DNA from: Halopseudomonas salegens
Lineage (GTDB): Bacteria > Pseudomonadota > Gammaproteobacteria > Pseudomonadales > Pseudomonadaceae
DNA length: 64,000 nt
Assembly: GCF_900105655.1 (NCBI RefSeq)
Contig: NZ_LT629787.1
Span: 3,286,001 to 3,350,000 of the forward strand
Direction of reading: 5' to 3'
This document shows, piece after piece, positions 35,146-44,172 of the stretch. Numbering within the stretch: the stretch's first letter is position 1; each line of letters opens with the position of its first letter. Made by a program: the position numbers and the translations under genes. The notes under the pieces were generated by a model. That model made no database searches, was not told the origin of the DNA, and saw nothing but the letters and a program-made list of their open reading frames with translations.

Positions 35146-36443
35146 GGTAGTATTCATAATTCTGTGTCACCTCTTTAATCTACTCATCAGAGAGGTGAAC
35201 CATGAGCAAACCCACATTCGACATTGACGCCGCCCTGCAAGCCCTGCGTGACGGCCAGGATTTGACCGGTAAAGACGGCATTCTCACGCCGTTGATCAAG
35301 CAACTCACCGAAGCCGCCATGCAGGCTGAGTTGGACAATCATCTTGCCAAAGAAGCCACGCCGAACCGCAAGAACGGCACGACCGGCAAGACCATGAAAG
35401 GCCCCGTCGGCAGCTTCGAATTGAAGACGCCCCGTGACCGCAGCGGCACCTTCGAGCCCCAGCTTATCAAGAAACACCAGACGCACCTGACCGATGAGCT
35501 GGAGCGCAAAATCCTGGCCCTGTTTGCGCTCGGCAACAGCTACCAGGACATCCGCGCTCACATTGCTGAGTTATATGATATTGAGCTGTCCAACGGCACC
35601 ATCAATGCTGTCACCGACAAACTTCTGCCAGAGCTACAGGCATGGCGAGAGCGTGATCTTGAAGTCATCTATCCAATTGTCTGGCTTGACGCCATTCACT
35701 ACAAAATCAAGGAAAACGGGCGTTACGTCAGCAAGGCCATCTACACCATTCTCGCCCTGAACATCGAGGGAAAGAAGGAGCTGCTTGGCCTGTATCTGTC
35801 CGACCAGGAAGGCGCCCATCACTGGCTCTCCGTGCTGACAGACCTCTACAATCGTGGCGTTAAGGACATCCTGATCGCCTGTGTAGATGGCCTGAAAGGC
35901 TTCCCGGAAGCCATCGAGAGCATTTACCCGAAAACGGAAATCCAGCATTGCGTGATTCACCAGATACGCAACTCGCTGAAGTATGTCGCATCGAAAAACC
36001 AGAAAGCCTTCATGGCTGATCTGAAGCCCGTCTACAAGGCTGCAACGCTGAACGCCGCAGAAATCGCACTCGATGAACTGGAAGCCAAATGGGGCGAGAA
36101 ATATCCAATGGTGATCAAGTCTTGGCGGGGCAAATGGCCGACCCTATCGGCCTACTTCAAGTATCCCGATTACGTCCGCACTGCGATTTACACCACCAAT
36201 GCGGTGGAGGCTGTGCATCGCCAGTTCCGCAAGCTGACCAAGACCAAGGGCGGCTTTGCCAGTGAGAACGCCTTACTGAAGCTGCTCTATGCCGGTATAC
36301 TTAAGGCATCCGAGCGCTGGACCCACCCCGTTCAGAACTGGAACCTGACGCTGTCACAGATGGCCATCCACTTCCCCGAGCGCCTGGACGAATACATCAG
36401 CCTGTGACGCTGCTGTCGGTGACACAGAGTTTTGAACACCCTC
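35146..36443 (+). mobile_element. IS256-family insertion sequence, apparently intact
   Basis: A 1298-base element. The ends are imperfect inverted repeats sharing TTCA, AA and TCTGTGTCACC. The flanks carry the identical 8-base target duplication AGAGCTAG at 35138-35145 and 36444-36451. The size, 8-bp duplication and transposase type all agree with IS256. The perfect duplication suggests a fairly recent insertion in the Rhs island. Confidence 0.9.
35202..36407 (+). CDS. IS256-family (mutator type) transposase
   Basis: 401 residues. The DDE triad is visible in IVWLDAIHYK, IACVDGLKGFPEAI and TNAVEAVHRQFRKLTK. The N-terminal GTTGKTMKGPVGSFELKTPRDRSGTFEP and QTHLTDELERKILALFALG are typical of the family. 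The full family length and absence of stops suggest it is functional. ATG 35202 is preceded by AGAGGTG. GC content is higher than in the neighbouring island genes. Confidence 0.95.
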   Translation: MSKPTFDIDAALQALRDGQDLTGKDGILTPLIKQLTEAAMQAELDNHLAKEATPNRKNGTTGKTMKGPVGSFELKTPRDRSGTFEPQLIKKHQTHLTDELERKILALFALGNSYQDIRAHIAELYDIELSNGTINAVTDKLLPELQAWRERDLEVIYPIVWLDAIHYKIKENGRYVSKAIYTILALNIEGKKELLGLYLSDQEGAHHWLSVLTDLYNRGVKDILIACVDGLKGFPEAIESIYPKTEIQHCVIHQIRNSLKYVASKNQKAFMADLKPVYKAATLNAAEIALDELEAKWGEKYPMVIKSWRGKWPTLSAYFKYPDYVRTAIYTTNAVEAVHRQFRKLTKTKGGFASENALLKLLYAGILKASERWTHPVQNWNLTLSQMAIHFPERLDEYISL

Positions 36444-36596
36444 AGAGCTAGTGTTTGAAGTAATCCCTCGAGCATCTTTATTCTATAGTACAGTACGTCA
36501 ATACGCTCCACACTTTGTACATGGTATTTTAGGCTCCGCCTGGTGGTATTTCTTAGGCTTGTCCATACAATTCTTGCTCTCTCGGATAGGAAAACA

Positions 36597-37289
36597 ATGA
36601 GTCCAAAAACAATAACCTGCATTCCCTTTACAGCCATGGTTCTGGGTTTGTATGCGTGCCAAACAACCCGCATCGAACTAGAGACAGCAAAAGAAGAAAC
36701 CCGCTGGTTTAATCTTGAGCAGTTTGAAAGTGCTGACTCCATTGGCACTACCCCTTACGACCTGGAATTCGATATTGCCTATACTGGCATTGATGGCGAC
36801 ATCATTCATATTACGAATTGTTTTCAAGCAACTTCCTTGGGAAATAGTGGTATAGCGGAAAGAGAATTTGCCCGCTGGAATTTGCTTAACGTTAACTGCG
36901 AGGCAGCAAAGCGCTTTTATGAAGCTCCTGAAAGTGCGGTTACTTACTGGCCTTCAACATTTGACTTTTCATTAATCAAAACATTTCCTGGCACGGCCAT
37001 CCCTTACCTTGGTGGCCAAGGTTTGGATGGGCGCAGTGAAACGCTGGGCAAACATGCATCAAGCCTGGCCTTGATACAATCCGGCAAAAACAGCATCGAG
37101 GTTTCTCATGATGGGCTGGTAGTCAAGTATGTGCTGTTGGCGCAAGGAGACTTCAATCGTGATGGCTACCAGGATTTGTTTGTGCGCATGGACTGGTATA
37201 CAGAGGGTGCTTTTGGTAAAGGTCATGATTGGGTGGTATTGACGAGGACATCGCCCAATACGGCACCCATGATGCTGTGGAGGAAATAA
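36597..37289 (+). CDS. Lipoprotein with VCBS/FG-GAP-like calcium motif
   Basis: 230 residues with a lipoprotein signal (1-20, lipobox LYAC). The mature region has one DFNRDGYQDLFVRMDW stretch near the C-terminus, the DxNxDGxxD calcium-binding pattern of VCBS or FG-GAP repeats. The middle region (NCFQATSLGNSGIAEREFARW) matches no family I know. It is probably anchored in the outer membrane. ATG 36597 follows AGGAAAACA. Confidence 0.6.
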   Translation: MSPKTITCIPFTAMVLGLYACQTTRIELETAKEETRWFNLEQFESADSIGTTPYDLEFDIAYTGIDGDIIHITNCFQATSLGNSGIAEREFARWNLLNVNCEAAKRFYEAPESAVTYWPSTFDFSLIKTFPGTAIPYLGGQGLDGRSETLGKHASSLALIQSGKNSIEVSHDGLVVKYVLLAQGDFNRDGYQDLFVRMDWYTEGAFGKGHDWVVLTRTSPNTAPMMLWRK

Positions 37290-37349
37290 TAGGCTGTAGA
37301 TGGGGACCACAGCCTACGGCTTCGCGATGAGGCGGAGTTGGACTAACCG

Positions 37350-38897
37350 TTATTTCTTCGATTTCTTGCCTTTCTTGCGCCATTTCAGGCTGAACAGGTC
37401 AGTGCGTCGGTCCTTGAGGTTGGTGACCGAGCCTTCGCTGCGCACCAGTTTGAGACGCGTGTAATCGAGGTCGGAGAAGAAGATCATCTCGGTGTTCGGC
37501 GTGGTTTCGTTGAGCACGGCATCATGCGGAAAGGCAAAGTCGGAAGGCGAGAATACTGCTGATTGAGCATACTGGATGTCCAGGTTTTCGATCGAGGGGA
37601 CATTCCCCACGCTGCCGCAGAGCACTACGTAGCACTCGTTCTCGATCGCCCGCGCCTGGGCGCAGTGGCGTACCCGCAGGTAACCATTCTTGGTATCGGT
37701 CCAGAAGGGCACGAACAGCAAATCCATGTCCTGATCGGCGAGGATGCGTCCCAGTTCCGGGAATTCGACGTCATAGCAGATCAGAATGCCGACGCGGCCG
37801 GCATCGGTTTCAAATACCTGCAGCTCTTCACCCCCATCGATCACCCAGTCGCGGCGCTCCTGGGGGGTAATATGCAACTTGGCCTGGCGCTCTTCAGTGC
37901 CATCACGACGCAGCAGGTAGGCAACGTTGTACAAGCGCCCATCATCGCCTTCTTCAATCATCGAGCCGGCGATGATATTGATGTTGTAACTGACCGCCAT
38001 ACGCAACATTTCACTGCGAAAGCGATCGGTAAAGTTGCTCAGAAAGCGGATCGCTTCCAGGTCATCACTCTGGTCCCGCAGCCCCATCAAGGGCGCGTTG
38101 AACAACTCGGGGAACACCGCGAAGTCGCTCTGGTAGTCCGACAGCGCATCAACGAAGTATTCCACCTGTTCAAGCACATCCTCGACTGAGGCGAAGCGAC
38201 GCATCTGCCACTGCACCGCACCAACGCGCGACTGGGTTTTGGTCGATTCCAGCAGTCGCTCTTCCGGTTCGTAGAGAATGTTGTTCCATTCCAGCAGGGT
38301 GGCGTAACCGAGGGATTTCTTGTCCTCCGGCAGGTAACCACGCATCAGGCGCTTGACCTGAAAATCATTCGACAGCTGGAACGACAGAATCGGATCGTGG
38401 ATTTCCTTGCGCGCGACCTCATCGATATATTCTGTCGGCTTCAGGCTGTCAGCATGCTCGTGGTAACCCGGGATACGCCCACCCGCCAGGATTGCCTGCA
38501 GGTTCAATGATCGACAAAGCTCTTTGCGCGCTTCATACAGGCGCCGGCCCAGACGGTGGCCACGGTACTCCGGGTCAATCAGCACATCCAGCCCGTACAT
38601 GGCATCGCCAGCAGCATCATTGTGGATGATTTCATTCTTGCCGATCAGGTCATCATAACGATGCCGCTCGGAGAAGGTGTCGTAATCGACCAGAGCACTC
38701 AGCGCCACCCCGACCAGGATGTCGTCATCGACAATCGCGATCTGACCTTCGGGAAACTCCTTGATCAGACGCTTGATGGTTTTCAACGGCCAGGCGCCAC
38801 CGATGTCGTCATACACCTTGTCCATCAGGATCTTGAGTTGCGGATAGTCGTCCGCTTCCAGGTTGCGCAGATTCAAGTGCAGGTCTTCTGGATCCAT
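37350..38897 (-). CDS. GNAT acetyltransferase / carbon-nitrogen hydrolase fusion
   Basis: 515 residues. The N-terminal half (about 1-215) is a GNAT domain with YGLDVLIDPEYRGHRLGRRLYEARKEL as acetyl-CoA loop. The second half (about 225-500) is a nitrilase-fold hydrolase with FAVFPELFNAPLM (Glu), AKLHITPQERRDW (Lys) and VGILICYDVEFPELGR (Cys). The triad is intact. This two-domain arrangement is a known family of uncertain substrate, possibly an amine or amide. It is next to the PuuR-like gene. A short basic tail (KKGKKSKK) ends it. Confidence 0.9.
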   Translation of the reverse strand: MDPEDLHLNLRNLEADDYPQLKILMDKVYDDIGGAWPLKTIKRLIKEFPEGQIAIVDDDILVGVALSALVDYDTFSERHRYDDLIGKNEIIHNDAAGDAMYGLDVLIDPEYRGHRLGRRLYEARKELCRSLNLQAILAGGRIPGYHEHADSLKPTEYIDEVARKEIHDPILSFQLSNDFQVKRLMRGYLPEDKKSLGYATLLEWNNILYEPEERLLESTKTQSRVGAVQWQMRRFASVEDVLEQVEYFVDALSDYQSDFAVFPELFNAPLMGLRDQSDDLEAIRFLSNFTDRFRSEMLRMAVSYNINIIAGSMIEEGDDGRLYNVAYLLRRDGTEERQAKLHITPQERRDWVIDGGEELQVFETDAGRVGILICYDVEFPELGRILADQDMDLLFVPFWTDTKNGYLRVRHCAQARAIENECYVVLCGSVGNVPSIENLDIQYAQSAVFSPSDFAFPHDAVLNETTPNTEMIFFSDLDYTRLKLVRSEGSVTNLKDRRTDLFSLKWRKKGKKSKK

Positions 38898-39059
38898 TAA
38901 CCGGGCCTCGTGTCAATTCATTGGTATCCATCATAACACCTCGGACAACCAGCCCCGATCACGTGTTCAAACATTCCGTGTCGGCGTTGAAAATTCTGCA
39001 CAGCCATGCAATGATTCGCTGCACATGCCCGCCACCCGGTCACTCTGGAGGACTGCAGC

Positions 39060-39608
39060 TTGGACGTCGGCGCCCGCCTGAAAACAATACGAAAGCTCAA
39101 AGGCCTGTCACAACGCGAACTGGCAAAGCGAGCCGGGGTAACCAACAGCACCATTTCGATGATCGAAAAGAACAGCGTCAGCCCTTCGGTCAGCTCGCTG
39201 AAGAAGGTGCTGTCCGGCATTCCGCTGTCATTGGTGGAGTTCTTCTCCCTGGAGCTGGAACAGGACAACCAGCACCCGGTGATCTATCGGAGCCATGAGC
39301 TGCTGGAAATCGGCAGTGGTGAAGTCAGCATGCAACTGGTCGGCAAGGCTTTCCCCAATCGGGCATTGGCCTTTCTGCGCGAAACCTACCCACCCGGCGC
39401 CGATACCGGCCCGGACATGCTGCAACATGATGGTGAGGAAGCGGGCACCATAGCCGGCGGTCGACTGGAGCTGACCGTGAATGGCGAAGTGTTTGTGTTG
39501 GAAAATGGGGACAGCTACTACTTCGACAGCAGCCTGCCGCATCGCTTCAACAATCCCTTCGATGAACCTTGCCTGCTGATCAGCGCCACCACCCCAGCCA
39601 ATTTCTGA
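39060..39608 (+). CDS. puuR: XRE-cupin transcriptional regulator (PuuR-like)
   Basis: 182 residues starting at a TTG eight bases after GGAGG. Helix-turn-helix at about 5-58: RLKTIRKLKGLSQRELAKRAGVTNSTISMIEKN. The C-terminal cupin barrel (about 110-180) includes GEEAGTIAGGRLELTVNGEVFVLENGDSYYF. This is the layout of PuuR, which represses putrescine use genes until the polyamine binds. It is about 10 kb from the spu/agu cluster, so control of that cluster is plausible but not shown. Confidence 0.8.
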   Translation: MDVGARLKTIRKLKGLSQRELAKRAGVTNSTISMIEKNSVSPSVSSLKKVLSGIPLSLVEFFSLELEQDNQHPVIYRSHELLEIGSGEVSMQLVGKAFPNRALAFLRETYPPGADTGPDMLQHDGEEAGTIAGGRLELTVNGEVFVLENGDSYYFDSSLPHRFNNPFDEPCLLISATTPANF

Positions 39609-39680
39609 TCCCTGACGGCTTGCGCCCGAGGCCATGGTCACCATACCCTTATGGGTATATTCCAACCCCGGAGTCCTGGC

Positions 39681-41090
39681 ATGCCCTCAACCATCAACGT
39701 CGATGTTGCCATTATTGGCGCCGGCACCGCCGGCATGTATGCACTGCGTGAAGTCATGCGGGCGGATAAAAGTTTCGTACTTATCGACCAAGGGCCGCTT
39801 GGCACCACCTGTGCCCGCGTCGGCTGCATGCCCTCCAAGGTGGCGCTGCATGCAGCTCAACTCTGGGCGGGACGCAAACATATGCCTGCCATGGGCATAA
39901 GCGGCAGTGAAAACCTGCTTATTGACTACCGGCAAACCTGGCAAGCCCTGCGTGCTCAACGTGATCAATTCAGCAACGGCGCCGCCAGCAAAGCCCGCAA
40001 GGCAGCAGGGGATAACCTGATCATGGGCAAGGCCCGCATGCTCAGCCCGACCCGGATCAGCGTCGCCACCGCTGCTGGCGAACAGCTTGTCGAAGCTCAA
40101 CGCAGCATAGTTGCCACCGGCTCGCGCCCGGTCAGGCCGCACTGGTTACCCAGTGCCGCGCAAGGCGTCATAACCTCCGATGAACTGTTTGAGCTTGACG
40201 ACTTGCCGCCCCGCATTGGTGTCATTGGCCTGGGTGCCGTCGGACTTGAAATGAGCTTGGCTCTGGCGCGCCTGGGCATTCAGGTTACCGCTGCGGGAAC
40301 CGGTACCCTGGCTGGCAGCGCTGACCCGGACATTGCACAGGCCGCGGAGCTGCGCTTCAGCAAGGAATTTGATCTCTGGCTCGGCGAGCCCGCCAAACTG
40401 GAACCCAAGGGAAAAGGCTGGGTTTTGCATTCCGGTAGTCGACGTGCCGAGGTGGATCTGGTGGTTGCTGCCCTGGGCAGACAAGCCAACAACGACCAGT
40501 TGGGCCTGGCCGAAGCAGGCCTGCCGTTGGACAGCAAAGGCCAGCCGGTATTTGACCCGCAGACGTTGCAGGTCGGACAACTACCGGTGTTTATTGCCGG
40601 GGATGCGAACGGGGATCGCCCGTTGATGCACGAGGCCGCTGACGAGGGAGCCATGGCCGGTTTTAATGCCTGCCAGCCCAATCCGACGGCCTTCCGTCGC
40701 AAGACTCCGCTGGCGATTGCTTTCAGTGATCCGGATTTATGTACCATCGGTGCCAGATATGACCAGCTGGACCCGGAACAGATCCTGGTCGGCAGCGCTC
40801 AAGGCAGCAGCAATGGCCGCGCCCGCATTCTGGGCGGCGAGGAAAGCCTGATCCGTCTGTATGCTGACAAACGCAGTGGGACATTACTGGGCGCCAGTTT
40901 GCTGTGTACCGCTGGCGAGCATCTGGCTCACCAATTGGCATGGGCCATCCAGCGCAATGAAACCGCACTGGATCTGTTGCAAATGCCTTTTTACCACCCG
41001 GTGATTGAGGAAATGCTGGCCAGCGCGCTGCAGGAAATTGCCAAACATTTTGCCGGCACCGCGCAGCCGCTGGGCATACCGCTGGACTGA
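39681..41090 (+). CDS. Dihydrolipoamide dehydrogenase-family flavoprotein
   Basis: 469 residues of the class I pyridine nucleotide-disulfide oxidoreductase family. The FAD motif VAIIGAGTAGMYALRE is at the start, the redox disulfide is GTTCARVGCMPSK, the NAD(P) motif is GVIGLGAVGLEMSLALAR, and the C-terminal active-site His is in MPFYHPVIEEML. It may reduce lipoamide or another disulfide; no dehydrogenase complex genes lie nearby, so the true partner is unclear. ATG 39681 has GGAG seven bases upstream. Confidence 0.88.
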   Translation: MPSTINVDVAIIGAGTAGMYALREVMRADKSFVLIDQGPLGTTCARVGCMPSKVALHAAQLWAGRKHMPAMGISGSENLLIDYRQTWQALRAQRDQFSNGAASKARKAAGDNLIMGKARMLSPTRISVATAAGEQLVEAQRSIVATGSRPVRPHWLPSAAQGVITSDELFELDDLPPRIGVIGLGAVGLEMSLALARLGIQVTAAGTGTLAGSADPDIAQAAELRFSKEFDLWLGEPAKLEPKGKGWVLHSGSRRAEVDLVVAALGRQANNDQLGLAEAGLPLDSKGQPVFDPQTLQVGQLPVFIAGDANGDRPLMHEAADEGAMAGFNACQPNPTAFRRKTPLAIAFSDPDLCTIGARYDQLDPEQILVGSAQGSSNGRARILGGEESLIRLYADKRSGTLLGASLLCTAGEHLAHQLAWAIQRNETALDLLQMPFYHPVIEEMLASALQEIAKHFAGTAQPLGIPLD

Positions 41091-41657
41091 TCAGCCCGGC
41101 GGAAATGTTCCCAGTATTCGCGTAACCAGCCGTTGAATCTGTTGATTGCGCTGATCCGGTGATTGCGGCTTGTCACGCAACAATTCAGTATCGCTGCCAC
41201 GCCAGAGCAGTTCGCCGGTCTGCGGATGCAGGAGGTCGACCTGCAAGGTCACTTCACGGTAATCCACCGCTCGGGTTTCGCTGTAAGCCGGGCCACCGGC
41301 CCAACCGCCACCCCAGTAGGCACCAAAAAAACCACCATGGGTGATCGTCACCACATCCTGCTTCGGTTCATTGATCAGATAGGTGCGTACCAGCAAGTCT
41401 GCAGGGGCATTCTCGGTCGCTGGTCGCAGGCCGCTGGTAGCCAGCTGCGCGGATACCGCTTCTCGAATACGGTTGGCGGTCAGGTCCGACATGATCCGCG
41501 GGTCTCCCTGGGGACGAAATTCCACCGCTGGATCGGCCCAGTCCCAGACCTGGTAATCCTGAAACGAATGCGTCGGATTGAAATCCCGTTGCACCGTGCT
41601 GGTTGACTGACAACCGAGCAACAGCGCAAATACGGCAAGCAAAGCAAACACGCGCAT
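41091..41657 (-). CDS. DUF4136 lipoprotein
   Basis: 188 residues with a lipoprotein signal and lipobox LLGC (about residues 13-16). The DUF4136 pattern is FNPTHSFQDYQVWDW at the start of the mature chain, the central RTYLINEPKQDVVTITHGGF, and LLHPQTGELLWRGSDTELL. It is probably attached to the outer membrane; the family has no firm function. Its stop abuts the stop of the convergent flavoprotein gene. Confidence 0.85.
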   Translation of the reverse strand: MRVFALLAVFALLLGCQSTSTVQRDFNPTHSFQDYQVWDWADPAVEFRPQGDPRIMSDLTANRIREAVSAQLATSGLRPATENAPADLLVRTYLINEPKQDVVTITHGGFFGAYWGGGWAGGPAYSETRAVDYREVTLQVDLLHPQTGELLWRGSDTELLRDKPQSPDQRNQQIQRLVTRILGTFPPG

Positions 41658-41777
41658 AATTCAACCACCTGCAAGAAAACGGAATGAGTAATTGTGTGAC
41701 CGCAACTCGGCCGACAGGTTCATTGCCGGCTTGCGCAGTGGCTGGCCTTGTGCGGCAAGTTGCGCAACAATCAGGAC

Positions 41778-42530
41778 ATGAAAACACTGTTGCTCAACTG
41801 CGACATGGGCGAAAGCCTCGGGCCCTGGGTGATGGGACTGGATGCCGAGGTCATGCCCTATGTCGACTGCGCCAATATAGCCTGCGGCTTCCATGCTTCG
41901 GACCCCAGCACCATGCGGCGAACCGTGCAGCTGGCGGTGCAGCACGACGTGCGTATTGGTGCTCACCCGGCGTACCCGGACCTGGTCGGCTTCGGTCGCC
42001 GCTCGATGGCCTGCTCACCAGCGGAAGTGGAGGACCTGGTGCTCTATCAGCTGGGTGCGCTGGATGCCATCTGCCGTGCGGAAGGAACACGGGTCGCCTA
42101 TCTGAAACCACATGGTGCGCTGTACAACGATATGCTGCATCAGCCGGAATTGCTGCGAGCCGTCATGACCGCCTGCGCTGCCTTTAACCCGCAACTGCCA
42201 CTGATGCTCCTGGCCCGACGCGATAACACAGTCCCGCAGACGATGGCCTCCGAGCTTGGCCTGACCCTGTGGCAGGAAGCGTTTGCCGATCGCACCTACA
42301 CACCTGAGGGTTTGCTCACACCGCGCAATCAGCCGGGCGCGGTGCTGCATGATGCCGAGCACATCCTCACGCAAGCGCTGACCCTGGCCCGCGGCGAAAC
42401 GCTGCGCGCCAGCGATGGCAGTGCCTTGCAGCTACAGGTGGATACGCTCTGCGTGCATGGTGACAATCCACATTCTGTCGCTATCGTGCGCCAATTGCGC
42501 AGCGCGCTGGATAGTATTCAGCCACCATGA
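41778..42530 (+). CDS. pxpA: 5-oxoprolinase subunit A (LamB/YcsF family)
   Basis: 250 residues with all family signatures: [48 protein letters not shown] and [11 protein letters not shown]. PxpA with PxpB and PxpC hydrolyses 5-oxoproline (pyroglutamate) to glutamate using ATP. ATG 41778 gives the family N-terminus. It overlaps pxpB by four bases. Confidence 0.94.
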   Translation: MKTLLLNCDMGESLGPWVMGLDAEVMPYVDCANIACGFHASDPSTMRRTVQLAVQHDVRIGAHPAYPDLVGFGRRSMACSPAEVEDLVLYQLGALDAICRAEGTRVAYLKPHGALYNDMLHQPELLRAVMTACAAFNPQLPLMLLARRDNTVPQTMASELGLTLWQEAFADRTYTPEGLLTPRNQPGAVLHDAEHILTQALTLARGETLRASDGSALQLQVDTLCVHGDNPHSVAIVRQLRSALDSIQPP

Positions 42531-43231
42531 AACCCCGTATTGAGCGGGTAGCGGTCGATGCGCTCTGCGTGCACCTTGGTGATTCAATCGATGCGGACTT
42601 GCTGCCCTGGCTACAAGCCGCCGACCAGGCTCTGCGCCAGCGATTTGGTGCCTGCCTGATTGATCTGGTGCCCGCCTATACCACATTGCTGCTGCACTAC
42701 GATCTGATGCAGCTGAGCGACAACCAGGCCCGCGCATGGATTGATCAGGCGCTGCATGCGTTGCAACCGATCAGTGCCAGCGCCGGCAAGCAGCATGAGT
42801 TGCCGGTCTGGTATGACCCCAGCGTAGGTCCCGATCTCGCCCAGACCGCTGGTCACCTGGGTTGCTCACAGAGTGAACTGATACGCTTGCACAGCCGGCC
42901 CGTCTATCAGGTCTATGCGCTGGGATTCGCCCCCGGCTTTGCCTATCTCGGTTTGCTCGACCCGGCTCTGGCTCTGCCGCGCCTGGCAACACCCCGCCAG
43001 CAGGTGCCGGCCGGCAGTGTTGCCATTGCCGAACGACAAACGGCGATTTACCCGTTGCCATCACCTGGCGGCTGGCACCTGCTTGGACGCATGCCCCTGC
43101 CGCTTTTCGATCCGCATACTGCGCCCTACAGCCTTCTGCAACCGGGGGATCAGGTAAAAATGGTGCCAGTCGAGCGCGATGAATTCATCCGGCTTGGTGG
43201 CGACCCGACACCCTGCGGAGAAACAGCATGA
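42527..43231 (+). CDS. pxpB: 5-oxoprolinase subunit B (KipI-like)
   Basis: 234 residues of the KipI/PxpB type (carboxyltransferase-like subdomain 1). The conserved core [21 protein letters not shown] and [20 protein letters not shown] is present, followed by [16 protein letters not shown]. It acts as one half of the biotin-independent carboxyltransferase-like complex with PxpC. It overlaps pxpA and pxpC by four bases each. Confidence 0.93.
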   Translation: MKPRIERVAVDALCVHLGDSIDADLLPWLQAADQALRQRFGACLIDLVPAYTTLLLHYDLMQLSDNQARAWIDQALHALQPISASAGKQHELPVWYDPSVGPDLAQTAGHLGCSQSELIRLHSRPVYQVYALGFAPGFAYLGLLDPALALPRLATPRQQVPAGSVAIAERQTAIYPLPSPGGWHLLGRMPLPLFDPHTAPYSLLQPGDQVKMVPVERDEFIRLGGDPTPCGETA

Positions 43232-44154
43232 GCCAGCTGCGGGTGCTGAAAACCCTCGGCCTGGCGCAACTGCAGGATGGTGGCCGTTTCGGTTGCCGAC
43301 ATCTCGGGGTGACTCAGGGTGGTGCGCTGGACTGGTTGGCCGCCGGGCAGGCCAACCGCCTGCTGGGCAACCCACCCGACGCTGCTGTCGTTGAAATCCC
43401 CTGGGGCGGGCTCAGCCTGCTGATCGAAGAGGACAGCACGCTGGCACTATGTGGCGCCGATCTGGCCGCGACCCTTGACGGCGAAGCAGTCGAGAACAAC
43501 ACCAGCTTTGCCGTGCGCGCCGGACAGCAGCTGGATTGCCACAGCCCCCGCCTCGGAGTACGGGGCTATCTCTCCGCCCCCGACGGTTTCAGCGCCCCAA
43601 ACCTGCTTGGCGCCTGCGCGACCGTGAGCCGCGAACGCCTTGGCGGCCTGCATGGTGATGGTCGAGCCCTGCAAACAGGTGATCTGCTGGCATATGGTAT
43701 CCGTGCTGTGCGCCCGACCCGACTGCCCCAGGACAATTATTTTGACCTGTCCGCACCAGCCAGTCTGGACCTGTTGTTTGGCGCTGAATATGCTCGCTTT
43801 GCCGGCCCCAGCCTGTTCGCTCTGGTCAATCAGGCCTGGCAAGTGGATCGGCGGGCCGACCGCATGGGGGCGCGTCTGAGCGGCCCTCGTCTTGATTATC
43901 AAGGCCCGGGGCTGGTGTCGACGGGGATCCCCCTGGGGGCGATACAGGTACCTCCCGATGGTCAGCCGATCATTCTGTTGCAGGACAGACAAACCATTGG
44001 CGGCTACCCGCGTATCGGCGCCTTGACGCCCCTGGCGGTTGCGCGATTGGCGCAATGCTCGCCTGGGCAGATGCTGCATCTGCGTACCATTGGTCAGGAG
44101 GCCGCCCTTCAACAGACACTGCACTGGCTGTACAAACTCCAGCAGCAACTATAA
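43228..44154 (+). CDS. pxpC: 5-oxoprolinase subunit C (KipA-like)
   Basis: 308 residues of the carboxyltransferase subdomain 2 (KipA) family: LAQLQDGGRFGCRHLGVTQGGALDW, GYLSAPDGFSAPNLLGACAT, and LVSTGIPLGAIQVPPDGQPIILLQDRQTIGGYPRIG. It completes the pxpABC operon, whose genes overlap head to tail. It is complete and of normal length. Confidence 0.93.
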   Translation: MSQLRVLKTLGLAQLQDGGRFGCRHLGVTQGGALDWLAAGQANRLLGNPPDAAVVEIPWGGLSLLIEEDSTLALCGADLAATLDGEAVENNTSFAVRAGQQLDCHSPRLGVRGYLSAPDGFSAPNLLGACATVSRERLGGLHGDGRALQTGDLLAYGIRAVRPTRLPQDNYFDLSAPASLDLLFGAEYARFAGPSLFALVNQAWQVDRRADRMGARLSGPRLDYQGPGLVSTGIPLGAIQVPPDGQPIILLQDRQTIGGYPRIGALTPLAVARLAQCSPGQMLHLRTIGQEAALQQTLHWLYKLQQQL

Positions 44155-44172
44155 TGACCGATAACACCCGAC

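Noticed and set aside
41368..42187. Open frames overlapping the DUF4136 and pxpA genes
   Set aside because: They lie in other frames of genes with clear families and have no start signals.
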